This document shows, one piece after another, positions 6,534 to 16,143 of a stretch of 16,143 nt of DNA. The notes under the pieces are model-generated. The model worked only from the letters and a program-made list of their open reading frames with translations, searched no databases and was not told the origin of the DNA. Location of the stretch: NCBI GenBank assembly GCA_934654605.1, contig CAKUGH010000033.1, forward strand, positions 1 to 16,143. The letters run 5' to 3'. The number at the start of each line of letters is the position of its first letter. Within the stretch, counting starts at the first letter, position 1. Source of the stretch: an uncultured Collinsella sp. (GTDB lineage Bacteria > Actinomycetota > Coriobacteriia > Coriobacteriales > Coriobacteriaceae). Made by a program: the position numbers and the translations under genes.

Positions 6534-6600
6534 TGCGCGGTTTACGCAGGCCGGGCAAATCTGTACGACGCCGCCCGGAACGACACGGGGCGGCACAGAT
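6534..6600 (+). promoter_or_regulatory. Structured leader upstream of aspS
   Basis: There are two potential hairpins. The small one pairs 6534-6537 with 6545-6548. The large one pairs ATCTGT (6559-6564) with ACAGAT (6595-6600) and GCCGCCC (6570-6576) with GGGCGGC (6588-6594), with a one-sided ACGAC bulge. It ends 5 bases before the AAAGGAGG ribosome site. It has no T-run and no T-box antiterminator consensus. Confidence 0.5.
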
Positions 6601-6621
6601 CCATAAAGGAGGATCACTGGT

Positions 6622-8409
6622 ATGAGCCAGACCCGTCCCATCGACGAGCATTCCATGCACACCCGTACCTGCGGCGAGCTTCGCCGCGAGAACGTGGGCG
6701 AAGAGGTCACCCTCACCGGTTGGGTGAGCCGTCGCCGCGACCACGGCGGTCTTATCTTCTGCGACCTTCGCGACCGCGAGGGCATCACGCAGCTCACCTT
6801 CGACCCCGAGCACTCCGACGGCGACGCCTTTAAGATCGCCGAGACTATGCGTCCCGAGTGGCCCATCAAGATCCATGGCGTCGTGCGCGCCCGTGGCGAG
6901 GAGACCACCAACACCAAGCTCGCGACCGGCGAGATCGAGGTCCTCACCGACCACGCCGAGGTGCTCAACACGTCCGTCACCCCGCCGTTCCAGATCGAGG
7001 ACGGCATCGAGACCAGCGAGGACACCCGCCTGCGCTATCGCTATCTGGACCTCCGTCGTCCCGAGATGATGGCCAACCTCAAGCTGCGCTCCGACTTTAC
7101 CTTTGCCATTCGCGAGGCGCTGCACAACCGTGAGTTCATGGAGGTCGAGACGCCCTCCCTGTTCAAGTCCACGCCCGAGGGCGCTCGCGACTTCATCGTC
7201 CCCAGCCGCATCCAGCCGGGCAACTTCTACGCCCTTCCGCAGTCCCCGCAGCTCCTGAAGCAGCTGCTCATGGTCGGTGGCGTCGAGCGCTACTACCAGG
7301 TCGCCAAGTGCTTCCGCGACGAGGACCTGCGCGCCGACCGTCAGCCCGAGTTCACCCAGGTCGATATCGAGATGTCCTTCGTGGACCAGAACGACGTCAT
7401 GAGCGCGCTCGAGGAGGTCCTGGCCGACGCCTTCGGCCGCATGGGTGTCGAGATGCCCACGCCGCTGCGTCGCATGGACTATTGGGAGGCCATGGACACC
7501 TATGGCTCCGACAAGCCCGATACTCGCTACGGCATGCACCTGGTCGACCTGACCGACATCTTTGCCAACTCCAAGTTCAAGGTCTTTGCGACCGCTGCAA
7601 ACGAGGAGGGCTCTGTCGTCAAGGCCATCAACGCCAAGGGCGCCGGTGCCTGGGCACGTGCCAAGATCGATAAGCTCGCCGGCGTGGCCTCCACGTTTGG
7701 CGCCAAGGGCCTGGCCTGGATCGCTTTCCGCGAGGATGGCTCCATCAACAGCCCCATCGTCAAGTTCTTCTCGGACGAGGAGATGGCGGCTCTGCGTGAG
7801 CGCATGAACGTCGAGCCTGGCGACCTTGTGATGTTCGCCGCCGGTCCGCGCCTGCTCTCTGACGAGATCCTGGGCGGCATGCGTTCCCACATGGCTAACG
7901 CGCTCGAGATCAAGCGCGAGGGCCACGACTTCCTGTGGGTCGTCAACTTCCCGCTGTTCCACTGGGACGAGGATCGCAAGGCCTATGCTGCCGAGCATCA
8001 GCCCTTCACCCTGCCGACCGAGACCGACATCGCCAAGATCGAGGCCGATCCGTTGGCAGCCGGTTCTTGCACCTACGACTTTGTCATGGACGGCTTTGAG
8101 GCCGGCGGCGGCGGTATGCGTATCCACAACGCCGAGATGCAGATGTCCATGCTTAAGCTTCTGGGCTTTACCGAGGAGCGGGCCGAGTTGCAGTTTGGCT
8201 TCCTCATGGAGGCGCTCAAGTTTGGTGCGCCCCCGATGGGCGGTTTCGCTCTGGGCCTGGACCGCGTGTGCATGCTGCTCACCGGTTCCGACTCCATCCG
8301 CGACGTCATGGCGTTCCCCAAGACGGCCAGCGGCTCCGACCTCATGTCGGGCGCCCCGAGTGCCGTTAGCGGCGCCCAGCTCAAGGACGTCAGCCTGCGC
8401 CTGATGTAG
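6622..8409 (+). CDS. aspS: Aspartyl-tRNA synthetase, bacterial type
   Basis: This class II aminoacyl-tRNA synthetase of 595 residues charges tRNA-Asp, and in some bacteria also tRNA-Asn, with aspartate. Its length is typical of the bacterial form carrying the GAD insertion. Domains in order are an N-terminal OB fold for anticodon binding (about 15-110, with TGWVSRRRDHGGLIF), a catalytic core with motif 2 CFRDEDLRADRQPEFTQ (230-246), the GAD insertion (roughly 290-410), then motif 3 GFALGLDRV (541-549). The C-terminus reads SDLMSGAPSAVS, as in the family. The start is supported by a strong AAAGGAGG site at 6604-6611. A clear intrinsic terminator follows at 8436-8468. Whether it is discriminating cannot be judged; presence of gatCAB elsewhere would decide. 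Confidence 0.97.
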   Translation: MSQTRPIDEHSMHTRTCGELRRENVGEEVTLTGWVSRRRDHGGLIFCDLRDREGITQLTFDPEHSDGDAFKIAETMRPEWPIKIHGVVRARGEETTNTKLATGEIEVLTDHAEVLNTSVTPPFQIEDGIETSEDTRLRYRYLDLRRPEMMANLKLRSDFTFAIREALHNREFMEVETPSLFKSTPEGARDFIVPSRIQPGNFYALPQSPQLLKQLLMVGGVERYYQVAKCFRDEDLRADRQPEFTQVDIEMSFVDQNDVMSALEEVLADAFGRMGVEMPTPLRRMDYWEAMDTYGSDKPDTRYGMHLVDLTDIFANSKFKVFATAANEEGSVVKAINAKGAGAWARAKIDKLAGVASTFGAKGLAWIAFREDGSINSPIVKFFSDEEMAALRERMNVEPGDLVMFAAGPRLLSDEILGGMRSHMANALEIKREGHDFLWVVNFPLFHWDEDRKAYAAEHQPFTLPTETDIAKIEADPLAAGSCTYDFVMDGFEAGGGGMRIHNAEMQMSMLKLLGFTEERAELQFGFLMEALKFGAPPMGGFALGLDRVCMLLTGSDSIRDVMAFPKTASGSDLMSGAPSAVSGAQLKDVSLRLM

Positions 8410-8435
8410 GCGAACGGCTTACATATTGCCTGTTG

Positions 8436-8468
8436 CGAGGGAAGGACGCGCGCCTTCCCTCGTTTTTT
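8436..8468 (+). terminator. Intrinsic terminator of aspS
   Basis: CGAGGGAAGG (8436-8445) pairs perfectly with 8453-8462 around a 7-base loop, and six T follow directly. It sits 27 bases after the aspS stop. Confidence 0.93.
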
Positions 8469-8508
8469 ATGTCGTGACGTTATGTTTGGAGGCTTGCCGT
8501 CGTGCGCC

Positions 8509-8770
8509 GGGAAACTACAGCCCGGAATCGGCGCTTAGAGTGGGATGCGCTTTCCGGTTGAGCTGTCTGGCGGAAAGTGCGTCCCGGAATCCGCGTCCAG
8601 AACGGGATGCGGTTTCCCAAAGGGGGTCGTCTGGGAAAGCGCGACCCAGAATTCAGCAAAAATACGGGACACAGTTTCCGGTTGAGCTTCAGGCGGAAAC
8701 CGTGTCCCATAATCGACGTCTAGAACGGGACAGGCTTTCCGCAACAACAGTCTGGCGGAAAGCCTGTCCC
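8509..8770. repeat. Tandem array of four ~62-bp hairpin units plus a decayed fifth
   Basis: Stem pairs are 8542-8556/8571-8585, 8604-8618/8633-8647, 8666-8680/8694-8708 and 8727-8741/8756-8770. Each has 15-base arms and a loop of 13-14 bases. Units start 62, 62 and 61 bases apart. Exactly 18-base linkers separate them, with a shared pattern around AAT and AGAAC. A remnant right arm at 8509-8523 followed by a matching 18-base linker suggests a decayed unit before the first. Hairpin 4 is a perfect 15-bp stem; hairpin 1 has two G-U pairs; hairpin 3 has one mismatch; hairpin 2 has two mismatches and one G-U. It fills the gap between the convergent aspS and lacI genes. Confidence 0.93.
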
Positions 8771-8776
8771 AGTTTC

Positions 8777-9793
8777 TTATAGCGAGTCTCTCTGGATCAG
8801 CTGCATGTGCATCACGGAGGTGGTGGGCTCGGCGCCCTTGATCATGTCGAGCGCAATGCTGGCGGCCATATGGCCTTCCTCGCGCAGGGGCTGGCGGACG
8901 GTCGTGAGCGCGGGGACGCAGCGAGCCGCAATCTCGTGATCGTCGAAACCGACGACGGAAACATCTGCCGGAACGGAAAGGCCTGCCTCGTTGAGTGCGG
9001 TAATGACGCCAGCCGCGATACGGTCCGATCCGCAGAGTACGCCATCGAAGGTGATCTCGCGCGTGAGGAGCTGATGCATGGCCTGATAACCGTCTCCGCT
9101 GTTCCATCCGGTGTAGACAACGTTCTCGTCCGGGAGGTCTTTACCCAAGACGGCGCGGTAGCCGCGCAGGCGGTCAATGACGGCGGGGTTGTCTTGCGGG
9201 CCCAGCACGGCGACGATATCTTTGCGTCCGCGCTCTTTCATGGCGAGTGCCGCAAAGTGTGCGCCCTCTTCGTCGTCGGAGTAGACCGTCGAGAACACAT
9301 CGCGATAGGGGTGGCCCTCGAGCTGGCCGCACAGCACGGTGGGTACGCTCAGCTCGCGCAGCACTTCGAGCAGCTCGCTGCCCTTGTAGGGGGAGACATC
9401 GATGACTGCGTCGAACGAGCGACGCTCAAAGTGTTCGCGTGCGCGGTTGCGCTCATGCGTAGAAGACGCCTGCAAGATAACGGGCAGATAGGACGACTCC
9501 GACAGTTCCTCGGTAATGCCGCTCAAAAATTCGCTATAGGTGGGGTCGCTGAAGAGCTCACTCAGGGGCTCGGTCACGAGCACGGCGATGATTTCCGTGC
9601 GCCCGACAGCGAGCGCTCGGCCGCGAGCGTTGGGGACAAAATTGACTTCCTTGGCCGCTGCGCGGACGCGTTTTTTGGTTTCCTCGCTAATGCGGGGCGA
9701 ATCGTTGAGGGCGCGCGATGCCGTGGAGCGCGACACGCCGGCAGCTGCGGCAACCTCGGCAAGCGTAGGTGCGGTGCGAACTGGTTGGGTCAT
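8777..9793 (-). CDS. LacI-family transcriptional repressor (EbgR-like) of the ebg genes
   Basis: This is a 338-residue LacI/GalR regulator. The N-terminal helix-turn-helix is TLAEVAAAAGVSRSTASRAL (residues 10-29), the hinge is near RGRALAVGRT (57-66), and the rest is a periplasmic-binding-protein-like effector domain with the usual GFDDHEIA segment near the C-terminus. The ATG at 9791-9793 follows CCAGGAG. It is transcribed away from ebgA, and three copies of a CAACCGGTTG palindrome, the CG-centred form expected for this family, lie in the shared upstream region. Repression of ebgA-ebgC with a galactoside inducer is the natural reading, as for E. coli EbgR, but the effector is inferred. TATAGT on the minus strand (9855-9860) is a possible -10 for this gene. 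Confidence 0.92.
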   Translation of the reverse strand: MTQPVRTAPTLAEVAAAAGVSRSTASRALNDSPRISEETKKRVRAAAKEVNFVPNARGRALAVGRTEIIAVLVTEPLSELFSDPTYSEFLSGITEELSESSYLPVILQASSTHERNRAREHFERRSFDAVIDVSPYKGSELLEVLRELSVPTVLCGQLEGHPYRDVFSTVYSDDEEGAHFAALAMKERGRKDIVAVLGPQDNPAVIDRLRGYRAVLGKDLPDENVVYTGWNSGDGYQAMHQLLTREITFDGVLCGSDRIAAGVITALNEAGLSVPADVSVVGFDDHEIAARCVPALTTVRQPLREEGHMAASIALDMIKGAEPTTSVMHMQLIQRDSL

Positions 9794-10036
9794 GGCGTCT
9801 CCTGGAGAATGCGGTCGATGTTGTCACTGATACGGGCTGGTGCGGATACAGCTTACTATAGTGCGCCTGAACAGCGTTCATGATATCCGGTGACCGGTGT
9901 CGTTTTGCAACCAAGCCGCAATCGAATACGTCTCGTATGGGTGAGATATCAGCGGGCGTGGCGGTTGCCTACGAGCTTAAGAACAATGTTTTGCGCTGAG
10001 TTTCGATATTCAGGGTGACATAAGTGCTGCGGTTGT
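9794..10036. other. Left half of the lacI-ebgA divergent region
   Basis: No gene is visible. It holds two short palindromes, TGAAC-N3-GTTCA (9868-9880) and CCGGT-G-ACCGG (9887-9897), upstream of a possible -10 for the lacI gene. Either could be a regulator site, but they occur once each and may be chance. Confidence 0.35.
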
Positions 10037-10037
10037 A

Positions 10038-10047
10038 CAACCGGTTG
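10038..10047. promoter_or_regulatory. LacI-type operator 1
   Basis: CAACCGGTTG is a perfect 10-bp palindrome, inside a 14-base string ACAACCGGTTGCAC (10037-10050) repeated exactly at operators 2 and 3. Its centre is 45 bp upstream of operator 2. Confidence 0.85.
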
Positions 10048-10082
10048 CACCGTTAATCCGGCAAAATCGACCGTTCAGCGGA

Positions 10083-10092
10083 CAACCGGTTG
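10083..10092. promoter_or_regulatory. LacI-type operator 2, overlapping the ebgA -35
   Basis: This is the second identical copy of ACAACCGGTTGCAC (10082-10095). Its right end supplies the -35 box TTGCAC of the ebgA promoter, so a bound repressor would block RNA polymerase. Confidence 0.87.
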
Positions 10093-10119
10093 CACAGTTT
10101 TTTGCATCGCCCGTAAGAT
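10090..10119 (+). promoter_or_regulatory. ebgA promoter
   Basis: The -35 TTGCAC (10090-10095) and -10 TAAGAT (10114-10119) are 18 bases apart. The predicted start of transcription falls inside operator 3, giving a leader of about 45 bases before the ebgA ATG. Confidence 0.75.
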
Positions 10120-10124
10120 AAGGA

Positions 10125-10134
10125 CAACCGGTTG
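10125..10134. promoter_or_regulatory. LacI-type operator 3, at the transcription start
   Basis: This is the third identical copy of the 14-base string (10124-10137), centred 42 bp (four helical turns) after operator 2 and covering the expected +1 of ebgA. Confidence 0.87.
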
Positions 10135-10154
10135 CACAAGAATCACTACGATGA

Positions 10155-13178
<3,024 letters not shown>

Positions 13179-13181
13179 GTC

Positions 13182-13637
13182 ATGCATGTCTTTAACTCGC
13201 GCGCCGATTTCGACGCTCAGATGAAGTCCGTCAAGAAGTGGATGCGCACCGGCCAGGCACTCGATGGTGTTGCCGACCTGCAGCACGACGTGGCTTACTC
13301 CATCGGCGACTCGTTGGTGTACTGGTGGGTCTATGCCCGCGAGGCCGCAACCGCCGATCTGGTCGGTCACCGTCGCTACCATGCCGTGCTCGCCCCGCTC
13401 GACGGCGATCTGACCGTCGAGGTGGCTCCCAAGGCGGATCTCACCTGCACCCGCGCTTACAGCGATATCGACGATCGCGAGCGCTTTGAGGGTACGGGGG
13501 AGACCGTGACGATTCCCGCCGGCGGCGTTGCCGTCGTCGAGATCGACGAGGCCTACCGTGTCGTGGCCGATGCCGCGGATCCCCGCGTCGTGGTACTGCA
13601 CGTGACGGTTGAAGGTTATTCCTTCCCCAACAAGTAG
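13182..13637 (+). CDS. ebgC: Beta-galactosidase beta subunit EbgC (YhcH/YjgK/YiaL family)
   Basis: This is the 151-residue small subunit that assembles with EbgA and is needed for full beta-galactosidase activity in E. coli. It is a single cupin-like domain of the YhcH/YjgK/YiaL (DUF386) family. Marks shared with E. coli EbgC (149 residues) are KKWMRTG near the start, YSIGDSLVYWWV (43-54), GHRRYHAVLAPL (66-77), IDEAYRVV near 125, and the end VTVEGYSFPNK. It starts 3 bases after ebgA stops, using a strong AAGGAGG site inside the ebgA coding end, which supports a fixed subunit ratio. A GC-rich hairpin with a T-run lies about 90 bases downstream. Confidence 0.95.
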   Translation: MHVFNSRADFDAQMKSVKKWMRTGQALDGVADLQHDVAYSIGDSLVYWWVYAREAATADLVGHRRYHAVLAPLDGDLTVEVAPKADLTCTRAYSDIDDRERFEGTGETVTIPAGGVAVVEIDEAYRVVADAADPRVVVLHVTVEGYSFPNK

Positions 13638-13670
13638 TATTCGTCCGTTTGGGCGTTTGCTTCGCGCCGT

Positions 13671-13714
13671 TAAGGGGGATGGCTTTGTTGACTCCCTTTT
13701 CCCCATTCCCCTTA
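13671..13714. repeat. Imperfect hairpin after ebgC
   Basis: TAAGGGGGAT (13671-13680) pairs with ATTCCCCTTA (13705-13714) at 9 of 10 positions around a 24-base loop. No T-run follows, so a 3' stability structure is possible. It precedes the stronger terminator at 13724. Confidence 0.5.
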
Positions 13715-13723
13715 GCAGGTGCG

Positions 13724-13758
13724 CCGTCCAGGATTGCGCTTGCAGTCCGGACGGTTTT
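13724..13758 (+). terminator. Intrinsic terminator between ebgC and the permease gene
   Basis: CCGTCC (13724-13729) pairs with GGACGG (13749-13754), and GGATTGC (13731-13737) with GCAGTCC (13742-13748) with one G-U pair, around a GCTT loop. A single A (13730) bulges, giving 13 bp in all, and TTTTA follows. It lies 86 bases past the ebgC stop and 33 before the permease start. Confidence 0.75.
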
Positions 13759-13766
13759 AGATGAGA

Positions 13767-13772
13767 TATAAC
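13767..13772 (+). promoter_or_regulatory. Possible -10 element for the permease gene
   Basis: TATAAC lies 18 bases before the permease ATG, right after the terminator. I see no good -35 at normal spacing (TTGCAG at 13740 is 21 bases away), so a separate promoter is uncertain. Confidence 0.3.
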
Positions 13773-13778
13773 GGATGA

Positions 13779-15254
<1,476 letters not shown>

Positions 15255-15301
15255 CGCTAGGATTAATCTACGGCCGTGGAATAAATCGATTCCCTTTCCT
15301 A

Positions 15302-15330
15302 AGGAGGGGCCTTACGAGGCCCCTCCTTTT
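15302..15330 (+). terminator. Intrinsic terminator after the permease gene
   Basis: AGGAGGGGCC (15302-15311) pairs perfectly with 15318-15327 around a 6-base loop TTACGA, followed by TTT. It ends the permease transcript 48 bases after its stop. Confidence 0.92.
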
Positions 15331-15376
15331 GTGTTCAAGACTTTAGTCTGCTGGGCGCGCAGCGGCCAGCCTCAAC

Positions 15377-15395
15377 CCACCCGCTATGCGGGTGG
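15377..15395. repeat. Left-end hairpin of the IS200-type element
   Basis: CCACCCGC (15377-15384) and GCGGGTGG (15388-15395) form a perfect 8-bp stem with a TAT loop. Subterminal hairpins of this kind are what Y1 transposases bind. Confidence 0.7.
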
Positions 15396-15415
15396 AGACA
15401 AACGGCTTTACAAAG

Positions 15416-15477
15416 CCACCCCTCCGGCCGATATTGACGATTGTTCAGGCCGTCAAGAATTCGAGTCGAAGGGGTGG
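15416..15477 (+). promoter_or_regulatory. Anti-Shine-Dalgarno stem before tnpA
   Basis: CCACCCCT (15416-15423) is the exact complement of AGGGGTGG (15470-15477), which contains the tnpA ribosome site. A second stem, CGGCC (15425-15429) with GGCCG (15448-15452), lies inside. Folding would hide the ribosome site, as described for IS200 mRNA. Confidence 0.68.
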
Positions 15478-15482
15478 TCGCC

Positions 15483-15941
15483 ATGGCCCAGAAGGCCTAC
15501 AGCCTTTCCCACACGAAGTGGATGTGCAAGTACCACATCGTGTTCACGCCGAAGTATAGGCGCAAAGTCATCTACAACCAAATCAGGAGCGACATAGGGG
15601 AGATCCTCAGGAAGCTGTGCGAGTACAAGGGGATCGAGATAATCGAGGGGCACCTGATGCCCGACCACGTGCACGTGCTGCTGGCGATCCCGCCGAAGTA
15701 CAGCGTCGCGAGCGTCATGGGCTACCTGAAGGGGAAGAGCTCGCTGATGATATTCGACAGGCACGCCAACCTGAAGTACAAGTTCGGCAACAGGAAGTTC
15801 TGGGCGGAGGGCTACTACGTGTCCACCGTCGGCCTGAACGAGGCGACGATCGCGAAGTACATCAGGGAGCAGGAGTCCCACGACATCGCGCTGGACAAGC
15901 TGAGCGTGAAGGAGTACGAGGACCCCTTCAAGAGGAGGTGA
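15483..15941 (+). CDS. tnpA: IS200/IS605-family Y1 transposase TnpA
   Basis: This is a single-strand DNA transposase of 152 residues, the usual IS200 TnpA length. The HUH metal site is H62-V63-H64 in LMPDHVHVLLAIP. The catalytic tyrosine is Y126 in IAKYIREQ, with Q130 completing the YxxxQ motif, so the enzyme looks intact. I chose the ATG at 15483, with AAGGGG about 9 bases upstream, over an in-frame TTG at 15441. The gene uses AGG for most arginines and several ATA codons, whereas neighbouring genes use CGC and CGT, which marks it as foreign. Translation is probably limited by the complementary sequence at 15416-15423. Confidence 0.95.
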   Translation: MAQKAYSLSHTKWMCKYHIVFTPKYRRKVIYNQIRSDIGEILRKLCEYKGIEIIEGHLMPDHVHVLLAIPPKYSVASVMGYLKGKSSLMIFDRHANLKYKFGNRKFWAEGYYVSTVGLNEATIAKYIREQESHDIALDKLSVKEYEDPFKRR

Positions 15942-15945
15942 GCCT

Positions 15946-16039
15946 GCCGGTTTGACCGGCGCGCCACGGGTCAAGATGCAATAGGCCTGGACGAAGTCCG
16001 GGCCCGCGCCTTTAGACGCGAGCCCGGGGCCCGTGGGTT
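15946..16039. repeat. Right-end structured region of the IS200-type element
   Basis: Hairpins are GCCGGT/ACCGGC (15946-15951/15955-15960, loop TTG) and GCCTGGAC/GTCCGGGC (15985-15992/15996-16003, one G-U). A third, CGCG/CGCG (16005-16008/16017-16020), competes with the second because GGGC (16000-16003) can also pair with GCCC (16022-16025). They mark the right end. Confidence 0.6.
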
Positions 16040-16090
16040 ATACCCTAAGAGCAAACCACCCTTTTTGGTAGCGCGCAGAGATGTGGTGTA

Positions 16091-16124
16091 AGAGGCGGGG
16101 CATGCCCCGCCTCTTCCCTTTCTT
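16091..16124 (+). terminator. Intrinsic terminator at the right edge
   Basis: The 24-bp perfect palindrome 16091-16114 (AGAGGCGGGGCA and its complement) is followed by the T-rich TCCCTTTCTT. It reads on the + strand. The gene it originally served is not clear; the IS may have landed in front of it. Confidence 0.7.
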
Positions 16125-16143
16125 GAAAGGAAGGGGACACCGC

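Larger units (their letters stand above)
15345..16045 (+). mobile_element. IS200-type insertion sequence (tnpA only), ends approximate
   Basis: It holds a single 152-codon Y1 transposase gene flanked by hairpin-forming ends: left 15377-15395 (CCACCCGC/GCGGGTGG, loop TAT), right 15946-15960 and 15985-16003. A length near 700 bp agrees with IS200 elements of about 710 bp. No tnpB is present. IS200-family elements make no target duplication and have no terminal inverted repeats, so the exact ends cannot be fixed from one copy. It sits between the permease terminator and a terminator at 16091. Confidence 0.75.

Noticed and set aside
6520..6621. T-box riboswitch before aspS
   Set aside because: There is no AGGGTGGNACC-type antiterminator sequence, no terminator, and little space for the specifier loop.
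6478..8127. 549-codon - strand frame opposite aspS
   Set aside because: It is a shadow of aspS, with typical shadow composition.
8509..8770. CRISPR array
   Set aside because: The units are not identical repeats with unique spacers. Each unit is a whole hairpin with a conserved linker, and no cas gene is nearby.

Overview
The window is high-GC bacterial DNA with Actinobacteria-like codon use. Its gene content and style suggest a gut Coriobacteriia, most likely Collinsella. This taxonomic call is inference from protein character and was not checked against a database. All genes carry good Shine-Dalgarno sites except where noted, and most long ORFs opposite the real genes are codon-bias shadows.

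Layout. (1) Positions 1-609 hold the C-terminal end of phosphoenolpyruvate carboxylase. (2) Positions 610-5732 hold a nickel-pincer lactate racemase (Lar) locus split into two opposing units. The + strand carries larA and a MIP-family channel. The - strand carries larB, larC and a TetR regulator. LarB and LarC make and metallate the pincer nucleotide cofactor used by LarA, and the channel probably moves lactic acid. LarE, the sulfur-transfer step, is not in the window, and LarC ends before its usual C-terminal LarC2 domain. (3) serB (-) and aspS (+) are housekeeping genes reading away from each other. (4) Positions 8509-8770 hold a tandem array of four hairpins of about 62 bp each. (5) Positions 8777-15254 hold a galactoside locus: a LacI-type repressor (-), then ebgA, ebgC and an APC-superfamily permease (+). 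Three copies of a CAACCGGTTG operator surround a recognisable ebgA promoter. The gene set matches the E. coli ebgR-ebgA-ebgC-ygjI cluster as I recall it. (6) An IS200-type insertion sequence with a lone tnpA lies between two strong terminators at the right edge.

The most unusual non-coding content is two repeat families. One is a 127-bp long palindrome present twice, after ppc and after the MIP channel gene. The two copies differ at nine stem positions, every one compensated on the other arm, while the unpaired bases are identical. The other is the four-hairpin tandem array between the convergent aspS and lacI genes. Neither matches an element I can name. Other points of interest are the NPA-to-NQA change in the channel, the missing LarC2 domain, a TetR-type operator candidate before larB, a thrombin-aptamer-like G-rich stretch before larA, and an anti-Shine-Dalgarno element in front of tnpA.
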